Source: Propionibacterium sp. (GTDB lineage: Bacteria > Actinomycetota > Actinomycetes > Propionibacteriales > Propionibacteriaceae). Taken from it: 64,000 nucleotides of DNA. Position numbers and translations under genes: made by a program. Below are positions 17,530 to 25,660 of this stretch, one piece after another. The stretch is taken from contig JALHFX010000003.1 of assembly GCA_022837595.1 (NCBI GenBank), forward strand, positions 26,304 to 90,303, given 5' to 3'. Positions within the stretch are counted from its first letter, which is position 1; the number at the start of each line of letters is the position of its first letter. The notes beneath the pieces are model-generated. The model was not told the origin of the DNA. It made no database searches and was given only the letters and a program-made list of their open reading frames with translations.

Positions 17530-18540
17530 TCAGTCGGGGTTATCTGGTCTGGCATTGTCACGCGCCAAACCCGCCTCTACCAGCACCCCAACAATCGCGT
17601 CCGCGGTCGTTTCACAAGGCTGTCTGCTATCCGGCAGGATCGGCTCGCAGGAGAAATATCCCCGTTTGCCGGCATGTTTGAGGGGGCCGATCCTGATAAC
17701 CCGTAGACGGCCTTCGCGACGAGCCCGATTCCACGAGGAACCCCGGAAGATCGGCCAACGGCCGGCGGAAAAGAGCGCGCCAAGGCTTTGCACCTTGTCG
17801 TGATCGCCTCGTAAATGCCAGATCTGGCAGGCCCGATCGAGGCCTGGATCAGACGACATGATGCCCGCCATCGACATCACTCGCACCGGCATACCCAGGG
17901 CCGCTAAATACCAAGCCGTTCCGGCGGCGATCTGGGCGCCACCACTCCAGCCCAGAAGTGTCACCGGGTGCCGATGCTCGGGTCGGTATCCGTTGCGGAT
18001 CAGAGCTGCTGCGATCTGTTCGGCGATGGCCAGATTGAAGACGGGCCCGTAGCGCCGGTCGGAACTGACGAAGATTTGAAAGCTATTGCGCAGGTTGATC
18101 AGGAAAGCCATCCAGCGAAGCCTGGTCTTCTCAAATTTCCACCGAGCAAGGACTTGCCAGAGCCGACTCAGCCGACGTCCTTGGGTGAGTGCGGTGTTGG
18201 CGGCCGAATACGGATAAATCTGCCAGATGACTCGAGTGTCACCAATGCGATCGGTAAGCCGTTCGACCATGGGTATCTCGATCACAGGTAGCTCTGCCGG
18301 ACTACTGATGCCGATGCCCGACAGATAGACCAAATAATGGTCTTGCTCGGCAGGCAGGTCGGCCGGTATCGGATCGCCCGACTCCTCGCCCGGGCGCCCG
18401 AATGCCTCCTCCAGACTCGGCCAGTGGATCAAACGTTCGTCCAAGCGACCACTTCGCCACCACATCAATGCCTCGCCGGGAGCAACGAGCCCGGCGGCCA
18501 CCAGGCCGATCACCACGATGATGAGAACCTGACCGATCAT
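17530..18540 (-). CDS. Membrane-anchored alpha/beta-hydrolase-like protein, function unknown
   Basis: 336 residues. Residues 2-22 are a single hydrophobic anchor or uncleaved signal. The body resembles an alpha/beta hydrolase: LLGWSGGAQIAAG contains a GxSxG nucleophile elbow with Ser199, LRGDHDKV offers Asp246 and GPLKHAGKRGYF offers His289, a plausible triad in the right order. Substrate unknown. The ATG overlaps the stop of the upstream membrane-protein gene (ATGA), so the two are translationally coupled and probably act together. I do not recognise a named family. 17350-17529 upstream of the sulfurtransferase holds no other gene. Confidence 0.75.
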   Translation of the reverse strand: MIGQVLIIVVIGLVAAGLVAPGEALMWWRSGRLDERLIHWPSLEEAFGRPGEESGDPIPADLPAEQDHYLVYLSGIGISSPAELPVIEIPMVERLTDRIGDTRVIWQIYPYSAANTALTQGRRLSRLWQVLARWKFEKTRLRWMAFLINLRNSFQIFVSSDRRYGPVFNLAIAEQIAAALIRNGYRPEHRHPVTLLGWSGGAQIAAGTAWYLAALGMPVRVMSMAGIMSSDPGLDRACQIWHLRGDHDKVQSLGALFSAGRWPIFRGSSWNRARREGRLRVIRIGPLKHAGKRGYFSCEPILPDSRQPCETTADAIVGVLVEAGLARDNARPDNPD

Positions 18541-19187
18541 CGAGTCTGCCCCATTGCGGCTGATTCCATGAGATCGCGGCCGGTCCAACCTGCAGAGTCG
18601 CTGACTAGGCGAAATACCCGTTCACGCAGTCGGATCGGTGGTCGATCGGCTAACAACCCCAGAACCTGTGTCGCGAGCCATGCGGTGGCGGCGACCGCCA
18701 GCGCGCCGGTAGCCGAGGCGTCCAGAACCGGACGCAACAGGGCCCAAAGAATCAGCAGATGCCAGACCTTCAATGCCCGCGCGATGCCCGGACCGCTATA
18801 CGGTAGGAGCACCAAAAAGCCCAGCCAGTAGGGAGCGAAAGCGATCAGGACGCTGGGCAGCAAGACCGCCACCCGCAACGACCTCCCCAGCAGCATCCAC
18901 CCGCACAGTGCAACCAGGAGTGCCTCGATCACCCCGGTGAGCAGCATGCCCAGGCCCGAAATTGCCAGCGTCAGTAAAGTGCGCCAGCGGCCGACCCTGT
19001 TGATCGCCAGGATTGCCCATTGGCCGAGCATCAGGGAAGTGCCGGCCACCACGGCGACACTCACCGGTACCACCCAACCGAGGCGCGCCGTCTCCTCCAT
19101 GACACAAGGTGCATTGAGGCCAAGTGCGCAGCGTACAGCACCCGTCGATGCGCTCAGATACTCGCCGAGCCAGGTCCACGCACCCAT
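18537..19187 (-). CDS. Integral membrane protein of unknown function, partner of the hydrolase-like gene
   Basis: 216 residues with about five hydrophobic helices. It resembles YIP1-type membrane proteins only in general pattern (AFAPYWLGFLVLLPY segment). No catalytic motif was seen. The frame is open far upstream, but that region is antisense to endonuclease IV; the ATG at 19185-19187 is the first sensible start in the 84-bp divergent gap. The stop overlaps the start of the next gene by 4 nt, the main evidence that it is a real, coupled gene. Confidence 0.65.
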   Translation of the reverse strand: MGAWTWLGEYLSASTGAVRCALGLNAPCVMEETARLGWVVPVSVAVVAGTSLMLGQWAILAINRVGRWRTLLTLAISGLGMLLTGVIEALLVALCGWMLLGRSLRVAVLLPSVLIAFAPYWLGFLVLLPYSGPGIARALKVWHLLILWALLRPVLDASATGALAVAATAWLATQVLGLLADRPPIRLRERVFRLVSDSAGWTGRDLMESAAMGQTR

Positions 19188-19259
19188 GCCGCAAGTCTGG
19201 CACGCACCGGCGATCGGGCCGCCCAAGTTATGCGCGGCTGCCCGCAATGCAGACCCCGT

Positions 19260-19265
19260 TAGGCT
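19260..19265 (+). promoter_or_regulatory. -10 box of a probable leaderless nfo promoter
   Basis: TAGGCT ends 6 nt before the nfo ATG, with only TCCTCC between, so no ribosome binding site fits. The same hexamer and spacing recur at 25744 and 33488. Confidence 0.6.
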
Positions 19266-19271
19266 TCCTCC

Positions 19272-20066
19272 ATGACCTTCGAACTCGGTATCAGTGTTGA
19301 TCAATCCGATCCGATCAACGATGCAAGCATCTGCCCAGCACCGATCGTGCAGCTCCAGATCGGAGACCCGCGGAGCTGGAAAGCCCCCGAGCTCGGTTAC
19401 GAGGGCGGGCCGCAGGCGTTGCGGCGAGCCGCTGAGGAAGCCGGCGTGGGCATCTATGTACACGCGCCCTTCGTTATCAACTTGGCGTCGACGAACAACC
19501 GGATCCGCATCCCGAGCCGCAAGCTGCTGCAGCAGCACGTCAGCATGGCCGCTGATCTCGGCGCCCGCGCTGTGATCGTCCATGGCGGTCACGTAACGGC
19601 CAAGGACGACCCACAGATCGGCTTCGAGAATTGGTTCAAGGCTGTCGACGGCTTGCGGTTGGACTGCCCGATCTTGATCGAGAACACTGCCGGCGGATCC
19701 CATGCGATGGCGCGCCATCTCGATTCGATTGCCCGTCTGTGGGAGGCCATCAGCGCCGCCTCCGATTTCGATCAGGTGGGTTTCTGTCTGGACACCTGCC
19801 ACGCGCATGCCTCCGGGGAGGAACTCGACGGGATCGTGGACCGCGTCCGCGCGATCACCGGCCGTATCGACCTGGTGCACCTCAACGATTCCCGCGATGC
19901 TGCCGGCTCGGGCGCCGATCGGCATGCTCGTTTGGGGCAGGGGCAGATAGATCCGGAAATGCTGGTGGAGATCGTGCGGCAAGCGGCTGCGCCAACGATT
20001 CTGGAGACACCCGGTAGCGTGCAGGATCAGTGTGAGGACATGGCCTGGATCAGCCGGCGCCTTTAG
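19272..20066 (+). CDS. nfo: Deoxyribonuclease IV (AP endonuclease, Nfo family)
   Basis: 264 residues, the usual length for actinobacterial endonuclease IV. It cuts DNA 5' of abasic sites in base-excision repair. The TIM barrel carries the metal-binding signatures: YVHAPFVINLAS, VIVHGGH, ILIENTAGG, FCLDTCHAHASG, VHLNDSRDAAGSGADRH and ILETPG, giving the His/Asp/Glu ligands for three zinc ions. The ATG has no ribosome binding site but a TAGGCT -10 box 6 nt upstream, so the mRNA is probably leaderless. It stands alone, divergent from the membrane-protein/hydrolase pair. Confidence 0.9.
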   Translation: MTFELGISVDQSDPINDASICPAPIVQLQIGDPRSWKAPELGYEGGPQALRRAAEEAGVGIYVHAPFVINLASTNNRIRIPSRKLLQQHVSMAADLGARAVIVHGGHVTAKDDPQIGFENWFKAVDGLRLDCPILIENTAGGSHAMARHLDSIARLWEAISAASDFDQVGFCLDTCHAHASGEELDGIVDRVRAITGRIDLVHLNDSRDAAGSGADRHARLGQGQIDPEMLVEIVRQAAAPTILETPGSVQDQCEDMAWISRRL

Positions 20067-20182
20067 TAGTGCTGTCAAGACCACCCGGCCATCACTTCGA
20101 TTGCCGGTTCGTTACCAGAAATATCCGCCGCGCGGTGTTGCGGAGGTTGAGTGACGGCCTTGGGTGACCTTGAAGAGGAGAT

Positions 20183-20776
20183 ATGTCCGCCATCATCGCC
20201 GGCTTGTTCACCGGTTTCTCACTGATCGTCGCGATCGGCGCGCAGAATGCGTTCGTGATGCGCCAGGGCATCCGACGCGCGCATGTCGGCGGTGTGGTGG
20301 CCATCTGCGCGCTCTCCGATCTCGTCCTCATCGTTGCGGGAACACTGGGGATCGGTGTTCTGATCACAACCCATCCGGCACTACTGACGGTCTTCAAGTG
20401 GGCTGGTGCTGCCTATCTACTCTGGTTCGCATTCACATCCTTTCGATCGGCCAGGCATCCGCAGGCGTTCAAGCTTGGTGAGTCGTCCTCGTCATCGCGG
20501 TCTGTCATGTTGAGTGCGCTCGCATTAACCTGGCTGAACCCGCATGTCTACCTCGACACAGTCATCATGTTGGGCAACATTGCCAACCAGTACGGCGCTG
20601 AGCGCTGGTGCTTCGCCTTCGGTGCCGCTATCGCGAGCCTGACCTGGTTCCCCGCGCTCGGTTACGGCGCGAGCGCGTTGGCTCGTCCGCTCGCGAAGCC
20701 TTCGGTCTGGCGGGTGATCGATCTGGTCATCGGCCTGGTGATGGTCGCGATCGCGATCAGACTGCTCACCTTCTAG
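20183..20776 (+). CDS. LysE/ArgO-type amino acid exporter
   Basis: 197 residues with about five to six membrane helices. The family N-terminal signature GAQNAFVMRQGIRRAH and the central LTWLNPHVYLDT are both present, as in LysE (Corynebacterium) and ArgO (E. coli), which export basic amino acids. Substrate is likely arginine or lysine by similarity. GAAGAGGAG precedes the ATG. No adjacent LysG/ArgP-type regulator is in the window. Confidence 0.9.
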   Translation: MSAIIAGLFTGFSLIVAIGAQNAFVMRQGIRRAHVGGVVAICALSDLVLIVAGTLGIGVLITTHPALLTVFKWAGAAYLLWFAFTSFRSARHPQAFKLGESSSSSRSVMLSALALTWLNPHVYLDTVIMLGNIANQYGAERWCFAFGAAIASLTWFPALGYGASALARPLAKPSVWRVIDLVIGLVMVAIAIRLLTF

Positions 20777-20916
20777 CAACTGGGCGACGCGAATGGTGGC
20801 CGATCGTGCGACGGCGTGCCAGCATGGATTCATCAACCATTTCACGATCAGCGCTACGAGAAGCCGCACGACGACGGCACACAGTCATACCCCCGAAGGA
20901 AAAGAAGGCAAACGAG

Positions 20917-21318
20917 ATGGGTTTCCGCGATCTATTCGGTATGAAGGACGGTTCTGCTGCCGACGAGTCGACGGTCTCGGTTCCGGACGCCCTGGCCATG
21001 CTCGCAGCGGGCGGCGTGATCATCGATGTCCGGACGCTCACCGAATATGAGCGCGGACATATTCCGGGAGCGAGGTTGGTGGCGATCACTGCTCTGCAGC
21101 CCTCTGCTATCGAGGCAATCTGGGGCCAAGATCCGCTGGCCATGCTCGATCCCGAAACGGCGACCAAAGCGATCGTTGTGGTGAGCTCGACTCCTGCACA
21201 CGCCGCAGCAGTTACCCATCTGCTTCGTGATCAGGGACTCAATGCATATTCGCTGGCCGGTGGCCTGATGGGTTGGGTGCGTGATGGTCAAGTGCTCCTT
21301 CCAGGGCCGCCTCGTTGA
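20917..21318 (+). CDS. Rhodanese-like domain protein lacking the catalytic cysteine
   Basis: 133 residues. After ~15 residues a single rhodanese fold runs to the end, with IIDVRTLTEYERGHIPGA and the C-terminal LAGGLMGWV typical of the family. At the active-site loop, where CxxGxR is expected after the VVV strand, the sequence is VVVSSTPAHAAA, so Ser90 replaces the sulfur-carrying Cys. It is probably not a sulfurtransferase and may be a binding or regulatory version. The ATG at 20917 is preceded by AAGGAAAAGAAGG. Longer upstream starts would add a stretch antisense to nothing but unlike any protein. It sits just before the rpsF cluster. Confidence 0.75.
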   Translation: MGFRDLFGMKDGSAADESTVSVPDALAMLAAGGVIIDVRTLTEYERGHIPGARLVAITALQPSAIEAIWGQDPLAMLDPETATKAIVVVSSTPAHAAAVTHLLRDQGLNAYSLAGGLMGWVRDGQVLLPGPPR

Positions 21319-21339
21319 TTCGCGAATGCCTGGTCCAGC

Positions 21340-21454
21340 GCTGTATGCTTGCGGACTGTGTCGGACGCGTCGATAGTGTCCGAGACGAGCAATACGCCCT
21401 CCTGCCACGGGAGATACCCGCGGCCGTCTAGTCCGAAGGAGGTGGAGTTCGCGT
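21340..21454 (+). promoter_or_regulatory. 5' leader of rpsF, possible S6:S18 autoregulatory site
   Basis: The ~110-nt leader contains short self-complementary stretches (for example CGGG/CCCG around AGATA near 21417-21430) and several CCG triplets just before the AAGGAGG ribosome binding site. Many bacterial rpsF leaders bind the S6:S18 dimer through a CCG-containing bulge. I cannot confirm that fold here by eye. Confidence 0.3.
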
Positions 21455-21745
21455 ATGCGTAAGTACGAAATCATGATCATCATTGACCCAGATGTCGACG
21501 AACGTCAGGTGCCGGCTCTGCTGGAGAAGCATCAGAAGGTCATTACCGAAGCCAAGGGAACGATCGATAGCCAGGACATCTGGGGTAAGCGCCGGATGGC
21601 CTACGAGATCAACAAGAAGCCCGAAGGCACCTACGCTGTCGTCAACATCACAGCACCCGCTGAGGCGGTCAAAGAGATGGATCGGCTCATGTCCATTGAC
21701 GAGCAGATCATGCGCGCCAAGGTGATGCGCACCGATAAGAAGTGA
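21455..21745 (+). CDS. rpsF: 30S ribosomal protein S6
   Basis: 96 residues, full length. The N-terminus MRKYEIMIIIDPDVDE and the middle DIWGKRRMAYEINKKPEG are diagnostic for S6, which pairs with S18 on the 30S platform. AAGGAGG precedes the ATG. It is the first gene of the conserved rpsF-ssb-rpsR-rplI cluster. Confidence 0.97.
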   Translation: MRKYEIMIIIDPDVDERQVPALLEKHQKVITEAKGTIDSQDIWGKRRMAYEINKKPEGTYAVVNITAPAEAVKEMDRLMSIDEQIMRAKVMRTDKK

Positions 21746-21800
21746 ATCAATTCGGCGAGTAATCCCCAGTCTGTTCAGCACACGGCCTCGTGCTGGTCGG

Positions 21801-21832
21801 TTGACCGATACTGGAGGGGCTCGCCCTATAAT
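21801..21832 (+). promoter_or_regulatory. Candidate ssb promoter inside the ribosomal cluster
   Basis: TTGACC (21801-21806) and a perfect TATAAT (21827-21832) are separated by 20 nt, longer than the usual 16-18. They lie 30 nt before the ssb ATG and its GGAGGA site. A 6-bp hairpin (CAGCAC/GTGCTG, 21776-21795) directly precedes them and could end rpsF transcription. ssb may thus be transcribed separately from rpsF. Confidence 0.5.
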
Positions 21833-21862
21833 TCGCGTTCTCACTCGTAATGGAGGAATCTC

Positions 21863-22396
21863 ATGGCCGGTGAAACCCAGATCACACTCGTCGGTAATCT
21901 GACAGCCGACCCCGAGCTGCGGTTCACGCCCTCGGGAGCGGCGGTCGCCAACTTCACGGTTGCCTCGACACCACGGACCTTCGACCGTCAGACCAATGAA
22001 TGGAAAGACGGCGATTCCATGTTCCTCAACTGCTCGATCTGGCGCCAGGCGGCCGAAAACGTCGCCGAATCGCTGTCCAAGGGCATGCGGGTGATCGTTT
22101 CGGGTCGGCTTCGTTCGCGCAGCTACGACGATCGTGAGGGCAACCGCCGTACGGTCTTCGAGGTGGATGTCGATGAGATCGGACCGTCGCTTCGGTATGC
22201 CACAGCCAAGGTCACCAGAGCCTCTTCGGGTGGTTGGCAGAGCGGTGGCCAGTCGCGACCAAGCGGCTTCAACCAGGGTGCTAACGCTCCCGGTGGCAGC
22301 CAGGATGCTTGGCAAAGCGGTGGTTCATCGTCGCCTAACCGCGGAGTCGCCAACGACCCGTGGGCCAGCGCCCAAAGCGAAGAACCGCCGTTCTGA
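21863..22396 (+). CDS. ssb: Single-stranded DNA-binding protein
   Basis: 177 residues. Residues 4-~112 are the OB fold (TQITLVGNLTADPELRF at the start; FLNCSIWRQAAENV and MRVIVSGRLRSRSYDDREG inside). A Gly/Ser/Gln/Asn-rich flexible linker follows, ending in the acidic tip SEEPPF that recruits repair and replication partners. It coats single-stranded DNA as a tetramer. Its own promoter is likely, just upstream. The gene order is the classical one. Confidence 0.96.
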   Translation: MAGETQITLVGNLTADPELRFTPSGAAVANFTVASTPRTFDRQTNEWKDGDSMFLNCSIWRQAAENVAESLSKGMRVIVSGRLRSRSYDDREGNRRTVFEVDVDEIGPSLRYATAKVTRASSGGWQSGGQSRPSGFNQGANAPGGSQDAWQSGGSSSPNRGVANDPWASAQSEEPPF

Positions 22397-22443
22397 TCGT
22401 CCGGTCAGCTCGGCCCACAACCAACACATAAACAAGGCACATT

Positions 22444-22477
22444 CCGGCGTAAGCCGGGCTCAGGGGAGATAGGTCCC
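22444..22477 (+). promoter_or_regulatory. Two hairpins in the rpsR leader
   Basis: CCGGC-GTAA-GCCGG (22444-22457) with a tetraloop and GGGG/CCCC with a 7-nt loop (22463-22477) lie between ssb and the AAGGAG site of rpsR. They could terminate some ssb transcripts or regulate rpsR-rplI. Confidence 0.35.
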
Positions 22478-22500
22478 CGTCTGAACTAAGGAGCACCACA

Positions 22501-22740
22501 ATGGCCGGTCCACAGCGCAAGCCTGTGAACAAGAGGAAGATCGTCCCCGTCAAGACGGTCCGCATCGCCAATGTCGATTACAAGGACACCGCCACCTTGC
22601 GGAAGTTCATCTCGGAGCGTGGCAAGATCCGGGCTCGCAGAGTCACCGGGCTCAGCGTGCAGGATCAACGCAAAGTCGCCATCGCAGTGAAGAACGCCCG
22701 TGAGCTGGCGCTACTGCCCTACACCACGAACGCTCGCTGA
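22501..22740 (+). CDS. rpsR: 30S ribosomal protein S18
   Basis: 79 residues, normal length, strongly basic. VDYKDTATLRKFISERGKI followed by RRVTGLSVQDQRKVAIAVK is the S18 signature. No CxxC zinc motif is seen at the N-terminus, so it is the zinc-free form. TAAGGAG lies before the ATG. rplI follows after 17 nt. Confidence 0.97.
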   Translation: MAGPQRKPVNKRKIVPVKTVRIANVDYKDTATLRKFISERGKIRARRVTGLSVQDQRKVAIAVKNARELALLPYTTNAR

Positions 22741-22757
22741 CAAGGAGGGATGTTGAT

Positions 22758-23204
22758 ATGAAGCTCATTTTGACCGCTACTGTCGACAAGCTCGGTATCG
22801 CTGGCGATGTCGTCGAGGTTAAGGATGGCTACGGACGCAACTACCTGCTGCCGCGCGGTTTGGCCATTGCCTACAACCGGGGTACCGCGAAACAGATCGA
22901 TGGCATCAAACGCGCCCGCGACGCCAAGCAGATCCGCGACAACGCCCACGCTGCCGAGATCCGCTCCCAGCTCGAAGAGTTGCAGGTGCAAGTTCCGGCG
23001 CGCACCGATGCTACAGGTAAGCTCTACGGCGCTGTCAGCGCGAACCAATTGGCGCAGGCGATCAAGAAGGCCGGTGGCCCGTCGATCGACAAGCGCTCGA
23101 TCCAGCCCGCCAAGCCGATCAAGACCATCGGTTCGCATCTGGTCTCGGTCAAATTGACCGACGCCGTGACTGCACGGGTGCCTGTCGAAGTCGTCACCGC
23201 CTGA
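22758..23204 (+). CDS. rplI: 50S ribosomal protein L9
   Basis: 148 residues. The N-terminal RNA-binding domain has GDVVEVKDGYGRNYLLPRG, the family signature. A long helix (residues ~45-80) connects to the C-terminal domain (LYGAVSANQLAQAI). GGAGGG precedes the ATG. It is the last gene of the cluster and is followed by a strong terminator. Confidence 0.97.
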   Translation: MKLILTATVDKLGIAGDVVEVKDGYGRNYLLPRGLAIAYNRGTAKQIDGIKRARDAKQIRDNAHAAEIRSQLEELQVQVPARTDATGKLYGAVSANQLAQAIKKAGGPSIDKRSIQPAKPIKTIGSHLVSVKLTDAVTARVPVEVVTA

Positions 23205-23215
23205 TCGAAGCTCCA

Positions 23216-23257
23216 AGAAGAGTCCCCGCTCATAGTGGTTCGAGCGGGGACTCTTCT
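23216..23257 (+). terminator. Strong terminator after rplI
   Basis: A perfect 16-bp stem (left arm AGAAGAGTCCCCGCTC at 23216-23231, right arm 23242-23257) with a 10-nt loop starts 12 nt after the rplI stop. The symmetric arms end in a short pyrimidine run (CTCTTCTC). It closes the ribosomal cluster before serC. Confidence 0.85.
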
Positions 23258-23339
23258 CATGCGCATCGAATCCTGCGATACGGGGTCGAGATTGCGGACG
23301 AACTCGGTATCCGGCGTAAAGAGTGCAAGAATCGAGCTC

Positions 23340-24422
23340 ATGCGTGTCTTCAACTTCTCCGCAGGTCCTGCCATGATGCCGCAGGAGGTCCTCGAACGAA
23401 CGCAAGCCGAATTACTCGACTGGCAACACACCGGTATGTCGGTTACGGAAGTCTCGCACAGAAGCAAAGAGTTCGTGGCCTGCGCCGCTCGGACCGAAGA
23501 GTTGCTCCGTCAGATCATGGGCATTCCGGAGAATTATAAGGTGCTGTTCATTCAGGGCGGCGGCTTCGGTCAATTCGCTGCGGTCCCGCTCAACCTGACG
23601 AAGCCGGGCGATGTCGTCGATTTCGTGTTGACCGGGCAGTGGGGTATCAAGGCCACCCAGGAAGCGAAGAAGTTCGGTGTCGAGGTCAAGGTCGTCGCGG
23701 ATGAGAAAGGATCCGGCTACACCACCGTCCCGGCTCAGAGCAGTATCCTTCCCACCCCTGGTGCCGCGTACCTGCACTACACGCCCAATGAGACGATCGG
23801 TGGCGTGGAGTTCGGCTTCATCCCGGAGACCGGGGAGCTGCCGCTCGTCGCGGATTTGAGCTCCACGATCCTCTCGCGTCCTATTGATGTCTCGCGTTTC
23901 GGTGTCATCTATGCGGGGACCCAGAAGAATATGGGTCCAGCAGGCATGGCAGTGGTCATCGTCCGCGATGATCTGCTCGACCGCGCTCGCCCCGATACCC
24001 CGTCGATCTGGAATTACCAGAAGATGGCCCAGGCTGATTCGATGGTGAACACCCCGCCCACCTTCTCGATCTACTTGCTCGGCAAGATCCTCGAATGGAT
24101 CATCGAGCAGGGTGGGCTTGAGGGAATGGCGCTACGCAATAGAACCAAAGCGCAGACTCTTTATTCTTTCCTGGATGCCTCGGACTTCTACTCGAATCCG
24201 GTCGCATCTGACGCTCGGAGCTGGATGAATATCCCCTTCTTGACGCCGGCTCCAGATCTCAATAAGCAGTTCGTCGTCGAGGCGACAGCAGCCGGTCTGA
24301 CCAATCTGGCCGGTCATCGGTCGGTCGGCGGTATGCGGGCGTCCATCTACAACGCGATGCCGCAGGCCGGCGTCGAAGCACTGATCGAGTTCATGAAGGA
24401 GTTCGAGCGCGTCAACGCCTGA
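23340..24422 (+). CDS. serC: Phosphoserine aminotransferase
   Basis: 360 residues starting MRVFNFSAGPAMMPQ, the SerC N-terminus. PLP-dependent enzyme converting 3-phosphohydroxypyruvate and glutamate to O-phosphoserine. The PLP-lysine site is GVIYAGTQKNMGPAGM, and QGGGFGQFAAVPLN binds the cofactor phosphate. It is the proteobacterial/Firmicutes-type SerC rather than the mycobacterial one. The frame is open 35 codons further upstream, but those bases include part of the rplI terminator, so the ATG at 23340 is the start. serA follows after 16 nt, forming the serine-synthesis pair. Confidence 0.95.
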   Translation: MRVFNFSAGPAMMPQEVLERTQAELLDWQHTGMSVTEVSHRSKEFVACAARTEELLRQIMGIPENYKVLFIQGGGFGQFAAVPLNLTKPGDVVDFVLTGQWGIKATQEAKKFGVEVKVVADEKGSGYTTVPAQSSILPTPGAAYLHYTPNETIGGVEFGFIPETGELPLVADLSSTILSRPIDVSRFGVIYAGTQKNMGPAGMAVVIVRDDLLDRARPDTPSIWNYQKMAQADSMVNTPPTFSIYLLGKILEWIIEQGGLEGMALRNRTKAQTLYSFLDASDFYSNPVASDARSWMNIPFLTPAPDLNKQFVVEATAAGLTNLAGHRSVGGMRASIYNAMPQAGVEALIEFMKEFERVNA

Positions 24423-24438
24423 GGCGCTTTCTACGACT

Positions 24439-25611
24439 ATGACTTACCGCATCAAAACACTGAATTCGATCAGCGCACGGGGACTGTCTAAGCTGCCCGA
24501 TACCTACGAGGTAGGCCCGCAGATCGAGAATGCAGACGCCTGGCTCGTGCGCTCAGCGAATCTGCACTCCGTCAACATCCCGAGCTCGGTACTGGCGATC
24601 AGCCGAGCCGGCGCTGGCATCAACACCATCCCGGTCAACCAGTTGAGCGGGCGAGGGGTGGTGGTCTTCAACACACCCGGCTCGAATGCGAACGCGGTCA
24701 AAGAGTTGGTGCTGGCGGGAATGCTGATAGGGGCACGTCAAATCATCCCCGCAGCCCTCTTCGCGCGCCAGCTCAGCGGAGACGATAAGCAGATCAATCT
24801 GGCGGTCGAGAACGGTAAAAAGCAATTCGTCGGCTGGGAGCTGCCCGGGCGCACTCTCGGCGTGATCGGACTCGGCGAGATCGGTGTTCAAGTCGCCAAT
24901 GCTGCAGTCTCATTGGGGATGAGAGTGCTCGGATACGATCCGGCCATCACCATCCGCCATGCCTGGCAGCTCAGCTCGCATGTGACGCGGGCTGCATCCA
25001 TCGACGAGATCTTCAAGCGAGCTGACGTGCTGACTGTGCATGTACCGCTGATCGAGACGACGAAAAACCTCGTCAACGCCGAACGCCTCGCACTGATGAA
25101 GCAGCGCGCGCTGGTACTCAACTTCGCCCGGGCGGGCATCGTCGACACTAAGGCGATGCTTGCCGCGCTGGATTCGGGCCGGGTCCGCGGGTACGTCTGC
25201 GATTTTCCGAGCGCGGCTCTGATCGGCCACCCGAAGGTCGTCACTTTGCCGCACCTGGGAGCTTCCACGGCGGAAGCCGAGGAGAACAGCGCAGTGATGG
25301 CCGTCAACGAGTTGCGCGACTTCCTGGAGAACGGCAACACCACTAACTCGGTGAATTTCCCCGACGCTGTGATGGCGCGTGAACCCGGGACAACTCGCAT
25401 CGTCGTAGCGAACCTCAACGTGCCGAAGATGGTTGCGGAGATCTCCGCTTTGGTCGGCGCTGCTCGGCTGAACATCACCAATCTGCTGAACAAGTCGCGG
25501 GGCGAACTGGCCTGGACGATGATCGATGTCCGAGGCCCGGTCAGCGAGGAACTACGCCAGGGCATCGAAGAGATCGAAGGGGTACTGCGCGTACGGGTCA
25601 TCGAGGCCTGA
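24439..25611 (+). CDS. serA: D-3-phosphoglycerate dehydrogenase (short form with ACT domain)
   Basis: 390 residues. The catalytic part has GVIGLGEIGVQVANAA for NAD binding, Arg in LNFARAGIVD and His in LPHLGAST. The C-terminal ~75 residues form an ACT-type domain (VPKMVAEISALVGAARLN). It catalyses the first step of serine synthesis and SerC the second. At the position where related short SerA proteins carry the helper Glu (after VxDFP), this one reads CDFPSAALIG, without Glu. The adjacency to serC makes the assignment firm, but the missing residue deserves checking. The ATG has GAGGCG upstream. Confidence 0.9.
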   Translation: MTYRIKTLNSISARGLSKLPDTYEVGPQIENADAWLVRSANLHSVNIPSSVLAISRAGAGINTIPVNQLSGRGVVVFNTPGSNANAVKELVLAGMLIGARQIIPAALFARQLSGDDKQINLAVENGKKQFVGWELPGRTLGVIGLGEIGVQVANAAVSLGMRVLGYDPAITIRHAWQLSSHVTRAASIDEIFKRADVLTVHVPLIETTKNLVNAERLALMKQRALVLNFARAGIVDTKAMLAALDSGRVRGYVCDFPSAALIGHPKVVTLPHLGASTAEAEENSAVMAVNELRDFLENGNTTNSVNFPDAVMAREPGTTRIVVANLNVPKMVAEISALVGAARLNITNLLNKSRGELAWTMIDVRGPVSEELRQGIEEIEGVLRVRVIEA

Positions 25612-25660
25612 GGTAGCCTCCAGCCCCTTACCGCGTCCGGGTGGAGCCTTCTGCCTGATC

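Noticed and set aside
19188..20084. Upstream extension of the membrane-protein frame (to 515 codons in total)
   Set aside because: The extension is antisense to endonuclease IV, whose motifs are complete; only the part up to 19187 is hydrophobic and plausible.
24888..25601. 237-codon open frame antisense to serA
   Set aside because: Ser/Arg/Thr-rich shadow of the dehydrogenase with no domain or start signal.
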